Positions 28,014-38,077 of a stretch of 64,000 bases of DNA are shown piece after piece. The translations under genes and the position numbers were made by a program. The number at the start of each line of letters is the position of its first letter. Positions within the stretch are counted from its first letter, which is position 1. The DNA is from Paenalcaligenes faecalis (GTDB lineage Bacteria; Pseudomonadota; Gammaproteobacteria; Burkholderiales; Burkholderiaceae_B). A model generated the notes under the pieces. It saw nothing but the letters and a program-made list of their open reading frames with translations. It was not told where the DNA came from and made no database searches. The DNA lies in the NCBI RefSeq assembly GCF_027557445.1, contig NZ_CP106841.1, positions 1,598,001 through 1,662,000 of the forward strand, written 5' to 3'.

Positions 28014-28814
28014 TTATTGGGATGCAGGAGGCTCCGGTTTCCAATTTGTTTTACGGTTTAACAACCATAATTTACTATACCTAAAGAAACTGCCTGCCGA
28101 TGCAACAGTAGCTAAGATAAAGCCCTCTTTGCCATCTAAAAAGCCGCGACGAATAAGGTAAATGCGCACAAAGGTCCAAAAAGCCTTAGCCATAATGCCA
28201 AATATACCAATCGTTTTGCCTTTATCATGCAATTGCTGTGCGGCAGCACTGGAATACTGGTTCGTTTTATTGATCAGAGTTTCCAAGCTGTCATAAGGAT
28301 AGTGCAACAAATGGGCCTGCAGGTCTTGAGTTAGCCCCTGCACAATCACACTTTCGTGAACCGCCACGTCTTTAAATCGGCCTTTATCTCGTTTAAACAA
28401 TCGCACGAGCCGGTCTGGCCACCATCCACTATGTTTAATCCAACGCCCCCCAAAACAAGACAGACGCGCTACGGTATAAGCATCCGCCTGAGGGTTTTGT
28501 AACACCTGCTGAATGTGCTCGGCCATGGCGTGTGGCACGCGCTCATCTGCATCAATGGACAAGACCCAGTCGTGGGTTGCTAGTTCTAGGGCTTTGTTCT
28601 TTTGGGGGCCAAAGCCAGGCCAATGAGTGGTGTGATAGACCTGCGCGCCCATGGCTCGAGCTAGAGCGCAAGTGTTGTCCGTACTGCCTGAGTCCAAGAC
28701 AATGATTTCATCAGCAAAAGCCACAGACTGAATACACTCAGTGATATGCGCTTGCTCGTTCTTAGTGATAATAATAACGGATAGCATTAACGATCTCGAC
28801 GTGTGCGTCGCCAC
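28014..28814 (-). CDS. glycosyltransferase family 2 (WaaE/KdtX-like)
   Basis: A 266-residue inverting GT-A enzyme: LSVIIITKNEQAHITECI start, the nucleotide-sugar motif VLDSGSTDNT, the DXD-like SIDADERV, and the core-specific FGGRWIKHSGWWPDRLVRLFKRDKGRFKDVAVHE followed by the helical tail. These features match LPS core beta-1,4-glucosyltransferases of the WaaE/LgtF type. It is the last gene of the hrpA-dnaE run and overlaps the deacetylase gene by 28 bp if the upstream Met is used; a downstream Met is possible (MLSVIIIT at 28787). Confidence 0.83.
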   Translation of the reverse strand: MATHTSRSLMLSVIIITKNEQAHITECIQSVAFADEIIVLDSGSTDNTCALARAMGAQVYHTTHWPGFGPQKNKALELATHDWVLSIDADERVPHAMAEHIQQVLQNPQADAYTVARLSCFGGRWIKHSGWWPDRLVRLFKRDKGRFKDVAVHESVIVQGLTQDLQAHLLHYPYDSLETLINKTNQYSSAAAQQLHDKGKTIGIFGIMAKAFWTFVRIYLIRRGFLDGKEGFILATVASAGSFFRYSKLWLLNRKTNWKPEPPASQ

Positions 28815-29620
28815 TGCTTAAAAGTATTAAAAAAAGGAGCGACAATAGGATGATGGCTGGCTCGAATCCGTTGACCTAAGGTTTTGCCGGGTCGATTACG
28901 CACGGCAAAGCGATGAATATGCGTTGCTGGGGTTTTTTGAGTATTACGGCCAAAAGCCTGTGTGGTATATAGATAATTAAATCCTGCCTCTTGAGCTATA
29001 TGGACATAATCCTCATCAAAATACCCTTGAGGCCAGCATAAATGATCGGACACGGCACCCAACTCTGTTAGCAGCGTCTGTCTAGATGCAGATAACTCCC
29101 ACTGCATTTTGGCATTTTTTTGCTCTGGCAGGATTTTATCCCAGCGAGTATGCGTATGCGTATGGCTATGAAACTCAATCAAGCCTGAATCCCGCATTGC
29201 GTGAACCTCGGACCAACGCAAAATGACCTCATCACTTTTCCCAGCCTCTATTAAGGCTTCGCACTGATGATGATCTGGACAGGCTGGTAGCGTTGCCCCT
29301 GTAGCTGTGTTTGCTCGGATCTCACCATGCTGTAGCCATGAGGTAACCAAAAAAATAGTTGCCTTAAAACCATATTTTTTAAGTAGCGGATAGGCATAGA
29401 CCCAATTATTTAAATACCCGTCATCAAAGGTGATTAACACGCCTTTCCCCACATTTTGCCCCGCCAAATGGGTAGAGAACTCGTCTAAAGTCAGGCCTTT
29501 ATAACCATTCGCTTGCAACCATTGCAACTGACTCTCAAAATGCTCAGGCGTACAGGCAATCATTCCCGCACCAGGGCGAACATGGTGATACATAAGAACA
29601 GGAATAGAAGTCGTCATCAT
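28787..29620 (-). CDS. polysaccharide deacetylase (carbohydrate esterase 4)
   Basis: A 277-residue NodB-homology protein. Motif 1 is GVLITFDDGYLNNW (Asp-Asp), and the metal-binding histidines appear in LIEFHSHTHTHTRWD; the later catalytic motif CWPQGYFDEDYV is also present. It probably removes acetyl groups from a surface polysaccharide. The frame is open further upstream, but the ATG at 29618-29620 overlaps the stop of the preceding GT4 gene (TAATG), giving translational coupling, so I choose it. The gene ends close to the GT2 start. Confidence 0.85.
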   Translation of the reverse strand: MMTTSIPVLMYHHVRPGAGMIACTPEHFESQLQWLQANGYKGLTLDEFSTHLAGQNVGKGVLITFDDGYLNNWVYAYPLLKKYGFKATIFLVTSWLQHGEIRANTATGATLPACPDHHQCEALIEAGKSDEVILRWSEVHAMRDSGLIEFHSHTHTHTRWDKILPEQKNAKMQWELSASRQTLLTELGAVSDHLCWPQGYFDEDYVHIAQEAGFNYLYTTQAFGRNTQKTPATHIHRFAVRNRPGKTLGQRIRASHHPIVAPFFNTFKQWRRTRRDR

Positions 29621-30714
29621 TAGCGTAATTGCTCCAACCAACGGTAATAACTATGTTCTGTGCGTTGTTGCATGGTAGACAGACTAAACCGGCCTTCGGT
29701 AACGGCATAGTCATAGCCTGCTTGCCCCATACTTTTACATAATTGAGGGTCATCAATTAAACGCTGTAACGCGTTGCGCAATGCCACAATGTCATGCAGT
29801 GGTACTAACATACCACTTTTACCCGCAGCCATCATTTCAGGCACACCGCCTACTTGCGTGCCGATCACAGGCAATTTTGCCGCTGCGGCCTCAGCAAATG
29901 CGGTGCCGGATGCCTCTAAATATGTTGCAGACGCAAAAATAGTTAAATCACCGATTAGTTGCGGCACATCATTCCGAGCACCCAAAAAATGAACCTGATT
30001 TAATACCTCGAGTTGTGTCGCAAAATTTTCTAATTGCGCTTGTAAAGCACCACCGCCAATAATGACTAAATGGACGGAGGGTTGGGCTCGCAAAATAGGA
30101 GCCATGGCTTGAATCAGCTCCTGCATGCCTTTTTCTTTGCGTAAGACAGCGATGCTTCCCACTAGAATGGCATGCTCATCTACGCCTAGCTCTTTACGTA
30201 AAACTTGCTCAGGTAAAGGGTCGGGTAATTCCACAGCAGGAAACACAATATCCACATAATCTGGATTCATGCCCCTTTGTACTACTTGATTCCGTACAAA
30301 CTCACTGACAGCGATCACTCGATGAGGAATCCAACGGTACGATAACAGTGAGCCAATCGGTTTTGCTAAATGTCGAGTCCGAACAACCAAGGGAACGCCG
30401 GCTAAGCGCGCAGCGGCTCCTGCATGTACCGTATCTCGTCGACTGTGTGTATTCACCACATCATAGGCTTGTGCTTTCATTAAATTACGTAAACGCCATA
30501 TATTGCGCCAAAAGTCTGCACCACTATCCATCACGGCTTGATGTACCGTAAAGCCATCTGACTCTAAATGCTGACGTAGTAATGAGTCAGGCTGGCATAA
30601 AGCCTCTGCCTGATGCCCTTTGAGCCGCATCATACGCATCAACCGATGGATATAGCGCTCTTGCCCACCGTAATTAGTCGCTGCCTCGGTATAAAGTATT
30701 TTTAAAGGCTGCAT
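29620..30714 (-). CDS. glycosyltransferase family 4
   Basis: A 364-residue GT-B retaining glycosyltransferase. The N-terminal domain opens with ILYTEAATNYGGQERYIHRLMRMMRLKGHQ, the C-terminal domain has GSIAVLRKEKGMQELIQAM, VHLVIIGGGALQAQLE and the EX7E region (EASGTAFAEAAAAKLPVIGTQVGGVPEMM). It likely transfers a sugar in LPS core or O-chain assembly. Its start codon overlaps the dnaE stop by one base (TAATG), so it depends on the dnaE transcript. Confidence 0.87.
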   Translation of the reverse strand: MQPLKILYTEAATNYGGQERYIHRLMRMMRLKGHQAEALCQPDSLLRQHLESDGFTVHQAVMDSGADFWRNIWRLRNLMKAQAYDVVNTHSRRDTVHAGAAARLAGVPLVVRTRHLAKPIGSLLSYRWIPHRVIAVSEFVRNQVVQRGMNPDYVDIVFPAVELPDPLPEQVLRKELGVDEHAILVGSIAVLRKEKGMQELIQAMAPILRAQPSVHLVIIGGGALQAQLENFATQLEVLNQVHFLGARNDVPQLIGDLTIFASATYLEASGTAFAEAAAAKLPVIGTQVGGVPEMMAAGKSGMLVPLHDIVALRNALQRLIDDPQLCKSMGQAGYDYAVTEGRFSLSTMQQRTEHSYYRWLEQLR

Positions 30715-33700
30715 TAGTAGTTAATCTCCACGGCATCCGCGCCTAGCCATTGTTCTAAATTTTCTAACATCACATCTGCTAATCGCACGCGCCATTCGGC
30801 CCCTAACCGAACCTGACACTCATACTGATGATTATCTAAGGCAAGCTCTACCGCCACCCCCGGTATGTTGTTCTCGGGTTCTGCCCTAAAGGGATTAAGC
30901 AGCTGATACAATTTTTCTGTATTGTAATTAGGTTCAGTTAACAAAAGTCGCAGACTTCGAGCGCGCGCCTCTCTGGCTAATTGAAGATCATAGATTTCAT
31001 CTGCCGTAATACGCACCCCCCCTGAATAATCATCAAAGCTAACCTTACCCTTAATAATAATCAGTTGATCCTCTTTAAGACGCTGACGATTTTGCTCAAA
31101 GACCTCATTAAAAATAGTCACTTCGACTTGGGCAGAGCCATCATCTAGGGCGGCTATCATCATTCGACCACGCCGAGTCATGCGCACCCGCACCCCTGAC
31201 AGAACCCCCGCAAACCATTGTGGATCACGAGATGGCTCTAGTCTGGCTAATTGCGTCGGGGCAAAACGACGTACCTCATCACGCCACGCATCAAATAAAT
31301 GACCACTGAAATAAAAGCCCATGGCTGTTTTTTCTTGACGTAATTGGGTCTGCAAATCCCATGCAGTGACTTGCTCCAGAGCTGAATCAATAATGTCATC
31401 CGCATCATCGTCAAATAAAGATACCTGATGGGCATTACGCGCCGCTTGGTTCGCGGCTTCCATGGCTCGACTAACGGTGGCTAATAATGCAGCCCTGTTT
31501 TCATCAATAGAGTCAAAAGCGCCAGCCTTAATTAAGGCCTCTAGTGTGCGTCTATTTAGACTGGCCCGATCAACCCGTTTACAAAAATCGAATAGGCTCT
31601 TGAAAACACCACCGCTTTGGCGGGCAGCCACAATCGCATGAATAGCGGCTTCGCCCACCCCTTTAATCGCCCCCAAACCATAACGAATGGTACGAGGAGG
31701 TTTACCTTTAGCGCTATGAGCATCTTTAACCGGAATGAAACGATATTCAGACGCATTCACATCAGGAGGCAACACAGCCACCCCATTTGCCAACGCATCT
31801 TTCCAAAAAATCTGCATTTTGTCGGTATCATCCATATCCGACAACATCGTTCCTGCAATAAATTCAGCAGGATGATAGGCTTTGAGCCATGCAGTGTGGT
31901 AGGCAATTAGCGCGTAAGCCGCTGAGTGACTTTTATTAAACCCATAGCCTGCGAATTTTTCCATCAAATCAAAAAGCTTAACCGCCAAGTGTGCGTCATA
32001 GCCTTTTTCTACCGCCCCTTTCTCGAAGATCTCTCGGTGCATCGCCATTTCTTCGGGCTTCTTTTTACCCATAGCGCGACGCAATAGGTCTGCACCACCT
32101 AATGAGTACCCACCGATGATCTGCGAAATCAGCATCACCTGCTCTTGATAAACAATCACGCCATAGGTGCTTTGTAATACAGACTCAAGATCTGGGTGAA
32201 AATAATCCACCTCTGCACGTCCATGCTTACGGTTTACAAAGTCCACCACCATACCGGACTCAAGCGGGCCTGGCCTATATAACGCCAACATCGCGATAAT
32301 ATCTTCAAAGTTGCTTGGGCGTAAATTACGCAGCAACTCTTTCATGCCACGTGACTCTAGCTGAAACACAGCCGTTGTATTCCCATCACATAGCACTTTG
32401 TACGCGCCCTGATCATCCAAAGGCAATGCCATCAAATCAAAATCTTTTTTATCCTCATTGAATTGGCGTACATACTTAACTGCCCAATCCAAAATGGTTA
32501 AATTTCGCAGACCTAAAAAGTCAAACTTAACCAGCCCCGCATCCTCTACGTCATCCTTATCATATTGAGAAACGGCATTCGCATCCTCTCCGGGCTGACG
32601 ATACAGCGGACAAAAATCGATTAATTTGCCTGGCGCAATAAGTACGCCCCCGGCATGCATTCCTACACTACGCGTTAAGCCCTCAAGGGGACGGGCCACA
32701 TCAATCAGCGATTTAACCTCTTCGTCTGTTTCGTAACGCTCTTTAAAAGCGGGCTCATCCGCCAATGCGCGACTTAAGCTCCATGGATCTGCTGGACTAA
32801 AAGGAATCAGTTTAGATAAACCGTCACATAAGCCATAGGGCAGCTCTAAAACTCGCCCAACGTCACGAATTACCGCTTTAGCGCCTAACGTACCAAACGT
32901 AGCAATTTGACTAACGGCTTGTCGACCATACTTTTGCTTTACGTAATCAATGACTCGTTCGCGATTATCCTGACAAAAATCAATATCAAAGTCAGGCATG
33001 GACACACGTTCAGGATTTAAAAATCGCTCAAAAAGCAAGTCATAGCGCAATGGGTCTAAGTCCGTAATGCCCATACTATAAGCCACCAAAGAGCCGGCTC
33101 CCGACCCACGCCCCGGTCCGACTGGAACACCATTGGCTTTGCCCCAGTTAATGAAGTCGGCCACGATCAAAAAGTAACCGGGGAACCCCATATCAATAAT
33201 GGTTTTGCACTCCCATGCCAACCGGTCAAAATACGTTTGACGATGTGTTTCTCGTTCAGTTGCGTCCGGGTATAATTGCGCTAAGCGTTTCTCTAAGCCA
33301 ATTTCTGCCTCGTGGATAAGAAAATCACCTAGCCCCATTCCTTCGGGAGTAGGAAAATCTGGCAAATGAGGCTTACCTAGTTTCAACTCTAAATTACAGC
33401 GTTTCGCTATCTCTACCGTATTGGCTAAGGCAGAGGGAATATCAGCAAATCGTTGCTGCATGTACTCCGAGCTTACAAAGTACTGTTCAGGCGTAAATTT
33501 ACGTACACGACGCGGGTTAGCTAGTTGTTCACCTTCGGCAATACAAACCCGTACCTCGTGTGCTCTAAAGTCATCCGAAACAGCGAACTGAATGGGGTGT
33601 GTCGCCACGACCGGTAAACCTAACTGAGTCGCCATATCCAAAGCGCCTGCAATATAGCGTTCCTCGTCCTCGAAACCAGCCCGCTGCAACTCCAGAAAAT

Positions 33701-34196
33701 AGCGATTTGAATAATGAGTTTGCCATTGCTGCGCCCATGCAGCCGCCTGCTCTAGATTGCCTGATAGAAGAGCCTGTCCTACATCACCTTGATGCGCGCC
33801 TGACAAGAGAATCAAATTAGGTTGATGCAACAACCACTCACGCTTGACCTCTCCTCTACCCTTATACTGATTATCTAACCAAGCCTGAGTCAACAAATCA
33901 CAAAGTGCCAAATAGCCTTCGTGGTTCATCGCTAATACAGCGACCCGAAAAGGTTTGTCTCGGTCCAGTTCATTTTCTAAATATAAATCACTGCCTGCGA
34001 TAGGTTTAATGCCATTTTTACGGGCCGCTTTATAAAACTTAATTAAGCCAAAAAAGTTACCTAAATCAGTTAGTGCTAAAGCGGGCTGCCCATACTCTTT
34101 GGCCTTAGCCACCATAGCAGGAATACGTGTAATCCCATCCACCACGGAGAACTCAGAATGACTACGCAAATGGACAAAAGAAGGGGTGTTTGTCAT
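30714..34196 (-). CDS. dnaE: DNA polymerase III subunit alpha
   Basis: A 1,160-residue replicative polymerase. N-terminal PHP domain (HLRSHSEFSVVDGI...), then the polymerase core with the catalytic aspartates in MPDFDIDFCQD, GPGRGSGAGSLVAY, the helix-hairpin-helix and an OB-fold domain near the C-terminus (FAGVLSGVRVRMTRRGRMMIAALDDGSAQVEVTIF). It is a Gram-negative type DnaE1 with usual length. It sits 19 bp downstream of hrpA and directly upstream of three sugar-modifying genes, an unusual mix that follows from tight gene packing. Confidence 0.97.
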   Translation of the reverse strand: MTNTPSFVHLRSHSEFSVVDGITRIPAMVAKAKEYGQPALALTDLGNFFGLIKFYKAARKNGIKPIAGSDLYLENELDRDKPFRVAVLAMNHEGYLALCDLLTQAWLDNQYKGRGEVKREWLLHQPNLILLSGAHQGDVGQALLSGNLEQAAAWAQQWQTHYSNRYFLELQRAGFEDEERYIAGALDMATQLGLPVVATHPIQFAVSDDFRAHEVRVCIAEGEQLANPRRVRKFTPEQYFVSSEYMQQRFADIPSALANTVEIAKRCNLELKLGKPHLPDFPTPEGMGLGDFLIHEAEIGLEKRLAQLYPDATERETHRQTYFDRLAWECKTIIDMGFPGYFLIVADFINWGKANGVPVGPGRGSGAGSLVAYSMGITDLDPLRYDLLFERFLNPERVSMPDFDIDFCQDNRERVIDYVKQKYGRQAVSQIATFGTLGAKAVIRDVGRVLELPYGLCDGLSKLIPFSPADPWSLSRALADEPAFKERYETDEEVKSLIDVARPLEGLTRSVGMHAGGVLIAPGKLIDFCPLYRQPGEDANAVSQYDKDDVEDAGLVKFDFLGLRNLTILDWAVKYVRQFNEDKKDFDLMALPLDDQGAYKVLCDGNTTAVFQLESRGMKELLRNLRPSNFEDIIAMLALYRPGPLESGMVVDFVNRKHGRAEVDYFHPDLESVLQSTYGVIVYQEQVMLISQIIGGYSLGGADLLRRAMGKKKPEEMAMHREIFEKGAVEKGYDAHLAVKLFDLMEKFAGYGFNKSHSAAYALIAYHTAWLKAYHPAEFIAGTMLSDMDDTDKMQIFWKDALANGVAVLPPDVNASEYRFIPVKDAHSAKGKPPRTIRYGLGAIKGVGEAAIHAIVAARQSGGVFKSLFDFCKRVDRASLNRRTLEALIKAGAFDSIDENRAALLATVSRAMEAANQAARNAHQVSLFDDDADDIIDSALEQVTAWDLQTQLRQEKTAMGFYFSGHLFDAWRDEVRRFAPTQLARLEPSRDPQWFAGVLSGVRVRMTRRGRMMIAALDDGSAQVEVTIFNEVFEQNRQRLKEDQLIIIKGKVSFDDYSGGVRITADEIYDLQLAREARARSLRLLLTEPNYNTEKLYQLLNPFRAEPENNIPGVAVELALDNHQYECQVRLGAEWRVRLADVMLENLEQWLGADAVEINY

Positions 34197-34215
34197 AAAA
34201 AAAACTCAATGGGAT

Positions 34216-37200
34216 TTAGTGCTGCATCGCGTGCCATGCACGCTCTACACGTTTAACAGAAATAGGCATAGGGGTACGTAGTTCCTGAGCAAATAAAGAA
34301 ACCCGTAGTTCCTCAAGCATCCAAAAAAAACGCTCAAGTTGTGGGTCCTCTGCCCCTTTAAGTGCCACCTTAGCACGCAAATATTTGGTTTGCCACGGTA
34401 GAACATCACCCAATAAACGTTGGTCCCGAGTGGGATCAGCGCGTAGCTTGTCAATTCGAATCTGTAATGCTTTTAAGTAACGTGGGTAATGACCAAGCTG
34501 CTGCGCATCGGTGTCCCGAATAAACCATTTAGACATCAAGCGCCCTTGTTGCGCCTGCATGTCCTCGTAAGCCTGTGCGTGTGCTTTCACTGTGGGTAGC
34601 TTGCGCATGAACTCCGTCCATGTTTGCAAAATCACATTGGCTTGTTTCGCTACCTCTTGCGTAATCAGACCGAAACGATTTCTAGACTGTTCAACTCGCT
34701 CATTAAAGGCTTTTTCATCTGTTGGCCATGGCTCAACTAAGCAAGACTGATCAATAGCGGCATCAATAATCTGATTTTTTAGCTCGTCCTGTGTGCCTAT
34801 ATTCATATAGAGCAATGCCATACGAGTTAAGTCTTTAATATTTTTTTCTTGAAACCTCACCGCCTCGCGCAAGGCAATTTTGAATAAACGACGCAGCCCT
34901 ACCTTGTGATGTCGTATTGCTACCGCAGGATCATCAAACACATCAAGCTCACAATATTCCCCTTTGTCCACTAAGGCTGGATAACCAATCACGGCTTGTC
35001 CACGACGCCGAATTTCCAAAATCTCCGGTAATTGCCCAAAACTCCATGTTGTAATTTTTTCGTGGTCTAAGGCTTTAGCTACCGACTTATCTTTTACGGC
35101 AACTTCTTGGAACGAAGCCTGAGCAGCTTGGCCATGCTCGGCCTTAAGTTTGTCAATATTGCGCCCGCCGGACAACATACGACCATGCTCATCAACGAGT
35201 TTAAAATTCATCAATAAATGAGTAGGCAACGTCTCTTGCTTAAAGTCAGAAGCGTGTAAGCGCACTCTTTTTTGCTTCCAGACATCATCAATTAATGCAT
35301 CAATCAAACTTTTAGAGGGAGCATGTGCTAGCTCAAACCATCGTTGATGGAACCCATCAGCATAGTCAGGCACTGGCACCGTAGCGCGTCGTAAACGCTG
35401 CGGCAAAGAGCGTAATAAATGCTGTACCTTTTCTTTCAACATGCCAGGCACTAGCCACTGTGCCCTATCATTGTCCATTTGATTTAGATGAAACAAAGGC
35501 ACTGTCACCGTTAGGCCGTCTCGTATGGAGCCCGGCTCAAAGTGATAATCAGCCTTTAGCTTGACTCCTTTCCACTCTATTTGACGTGGAAAAACATCAG
35601 TAGTGACGCCTGCGGCTTCGTGCTGCATCAGTTGATCTCGACTCAGCAACAAAGCGTCAGCCTGATCTTTAGCTAATTTTTTATACCAACGCTCTAGCGT
35701 GGCAGTTTGAAATACATCCGCTGGAATCAAGTTATCATAAAATGCATAAATCAATGCATCATCAACCAAAATATCGGGTCGACGTGATTGGTGTTCTAAT
35801 TTTTCGACGGCATTGATCTGCTGATCATTATGCTTAAGAAAAGCTAAATTAGACTGAATTTCTCCGGCTACTAAGCCATCACGAATAAAAATCTCTCGGG
35901 CTTCAACCGGGTTAATACGCCCATAATGAACTCGACGCCCACTATAAATCGTTAAGCCATAAAGAGCCGCCTTTTCATTTGCAACGACCTGCCCAGCCCG
36001 TTTTTCCCACCGCGCATCTGACCACGTTTTTTTCAGTAGATGAGCTGCAACTCGCTCTATCCAAACCGGCTCAATACGAGCCAAGCAGCGTGCATACAAT
36101 CGCGTTGTCTCTACGAGCTCCGCAGCCAATACCCAACGTCCCGCTTTTTTCCCCAAAGTGGAGCCTGGATGTACATAAAAGCGAATATCACGCGTACCTT
36201 GATAGGCATTCGACTCTTCGGATTTATGGCCTATATTTCCGACTAGCCCCGTTAACAAACACAAGTGTATTTGTTCATAAGTGGCAGGGGCCTCATTAAA
36301 ACGCCAATTTTGCTCTCGAATTAAGGTTTGCAGCTGCTTATGAACCTCTCGCCATTCCCTAAAGCGCATCGGTGATAAAAATCGCTCTCGTAACAAGGTG
36401 GCTAATTTACGATGAGACAAACGGCTTTTCACCTGCTCGGCATACCATTGCCACATTTTAATAAAAGACAAAAATTCGGACTGTGCCTCTACAAATACCT
36501 GATGGGCTCGCTCTGCAAGCTCTCGACTCTCCATCGGTCGTTCACGCGGATCTTGTACCGACAGCGCCGAAGCAATAATCAGCATTTCACTTAAGCATTG
36601 CTGATCTCTGGCCGCAAGAATCATACGAGCAATGCGTGGGTCTAAAGGTAGACGGGCTATCTCTTGGCCTATTTTGGTCAGTAGCCGCTGCTCATCTAAG
36701 GCCCCAATTTCCTGCAAGAGCTGATACCCATCCGCAATAGCACGTCCAGAGGGGGCATCCACAAAGGGAAAGCTTTCTACATCATTAAGTCGTAGTGCTT
36801 TCATGCGCAAAATCACTGCAGCTAGCGATGAGCGTAGAATTTCAGGGTCCGTAAAGGCAGCACGCTGGCTAAACTCGGTTTCATCATATAAGCGTATGCA
36901 AACACCTGGCCCCACTCGACCACATCGACCTGCTCGCTGATTAGCAGAGGCCTGACTGATGGCCTCAATACGTAATTGCTCCACCTTATTGCGCCATGAA
37001 TAACGTTTGACACGAGCTAATCCACTATCAATCACATACCGAATGCCAGGCACAGTTAGTGAGGTTTCCGCTACGTTTGTGGCCAACACAATACGTCTTG
37101 CATTACCTTGTGGTTTAAAAATACGCGTTTGCTCTGCATGGCTTAGCCGTGCGTATAAAGGCAGGATATCCACGCCCACAAATTGGGCTTTTCTTAGCAC

Positions 37201-38001
37201 ATCCGTTGCCTCTCTAATCTCGCGCTCGCCGGGAAGAAAGACCAACACATCGCCACTGCCTAAACGTTGGCATTCTTGGACGGCATCTAAAATGGCATCA
37301 TTTAGATCTCGCTCAGAGATATCCTCTTTTTTCTGTGCCTCTTGATCCACCTTATCCGTTAAAATAGGTCTATAGCGAATCTCTACCGGATATAATCGAC
37401 CGGAAACCTCAATGATAGGAGCTGGTTTGCCCCCAGTCTGAAAATGGGTAGCAAACTGCTCAGCATCAATGGTTGCCGAGGTAATAATGACCTTTAAGTC
37501 TTTTCTTTTTTGAATAAGCTGACTTAAAAATCCAAGTAAAAAATCGATATTTAAACTACGTTCATGTGCCTCATCGATAATAATCGTATCGTAACGACGT
37601 AATAAAGGATCTCGTTGTGACTCGGCTAGCAAGATCCCATCCGTCATCAGCTTAATCGCTGATCGAGGACTGGTTTTATCGGTAAAGCGTATTTGATAAC
37701 CGACCCAATCACCTATTTCTGTTTGTAATTCCTCGGCTATACGATTTGCTACCGATGTCGCAGCAATACGACGCGGTTGGGTATGGCCAATCATTTTTTT
37801 ACGGCCACGCCCTAACTCCAAACAAATTTTTGGTAACTGAGTGGTTTTCCCTGATCCGGTTTCACCGCTTACAATAACCACTTGATTGTTCTTGATGGCG
37901 TCCGCAATTTCAGCACGCCGAGCACTTACAGGTAAGTCCTCTGGATACGTAATAGTAGGAAAAGAAATGACTTCGGTTGGCTGTTCGGTATTTATTTGCA
38001 T
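34216..38001 (-). CDS. hrpA: ATP-dependent RNA helicase HrpA
   Basis: A 1,261-residue DEAH-box helicase: Walker A VSGETGSGKTTQLPKI, DEAH box IIDEAHERSLNIDFLLG, SAT motif VIITSATIDAEQF, and motif VI SANQRAGRCGRVGPG. A large C-terminal extension (OB fold plus DUF3418) distinguishes HrpA from eukaryotic relatives and from HrpB. It acts in mRNA processing and in rescuing stalled ribosomes. Start ATG at 38001; first gene of the minus-strand run hrpA-dnaE-GT4-deacetylase-GT2, and divergent from argA. Confidence 0.96.
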   Translation of the reverse strand: MQINTEQPTEVISFPTITYPEDLPVSARRAEIADAIKNNQVVIVSGETGSGKTTQLPKICLELGRGRKKMIGHTQPRRIAATSVANRIAEELQTEIGDWVGYQIRFTDKTSPRSAIKLMTDGILLAESQRDPLLRRYDTIIIDEAHERSLNIDFLLGFLSQLIQKRKDLKVIITSATIDAEQFATHFQTGGKPAPIIEVSGRLYPVEIRYRPILTDKVDQEAQKKEDISERDLNDAILDAVQECQRLGSGDVLVFLPGEREIREATDVLRKAQFVGVDILPLYARLSHAEQTRIFKPQGNARRIVLATNVAETSLTVPGIRYVIDSGLARVKRYSWRNKVEQLRIEAISQASANQRAGRCGRVGPGVCIRLYDETEFSQRAAFTDPEILRSSLAAVILRMKALRLNDVESFPFVDAPSGRAIADGYQLLQEIGALDEQRLLTKIGQEIARLPLDPRIARMILAARDQQCLSEMLIIASALSVQDPRERPMESRELAERAHQVFVEAQSEFLSFIKMWQWYAEQVKSRLSHRKLATLLRERFLSPMRFREWREVHKQLQTLIREQNWRFNEAPATYEQIHLCLLTGLVGNIGHKSEESNAYQGTRDIRFYVHPGSTLGKKAGRWVLAAELVETTRLYARCLARIEPVWIERVAAHLLKKTWSDARWEKRAGQVVANEKAALYGLTIYSGRRVHYGRINPVEAREIFIRDGLVAGEIQSNLAFLKHNDQQINAVEKLEHQSRRPDILVDDALIYAFYDNLIPADVFQTATLERWYKKLAKDQADALLLSRDQLMQHEAAGVTTDVFPRQIEWKGVKLKADYHFEPGSIRDGLTVTVPLFHLNQMDNDRAQWLVPGMLKEKVQHLLRSLPQRLRRATVPVPDYADGFHQRWFELAHAPSKSLIDALIDDVWKQKRVRLHASDFKQETLPTHLLMNFKLVDEHGRMLSGGRNIDKLKAEHGQAAQASFQEVAVKDKSVAKALDHEKITTWSFGQLPEILEIRRRGQAVIGYPALVDKGEYCELDVFDDPAVAIRHHKVGLRRLFKIALREAVRFQEKNIKDLTRMALLYMNIGTQDELKNQIIDAAIDQSCLVEPWPTDEKAFNERVEQSRNRFGLITQEVAKQANVILQTWTEFMRKLPTVKAHAQAYEDMQAQQGRLMSKWFIRDTDAQQLGHYPRYLKALQIRIDKLRADPTRDQRLLGDVLPWQTKYLRAKVALKGAEDPQLERFFWMLEELRVSLFAQELRTPMPISVKRVERAWHAMQH

Positions 38002-38077
38002 GAAACTCGTTTTATGGTAATCAGTCCATCATTATAATTTTGCTTTACTCTTTGTTCACCTTATTCATCACATCATT

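Noticed and set aside
34245-38001. Frames on the strand opposite hrpA and dnaE
   Set aside because: No codon bias or family features; shadows of long genes.
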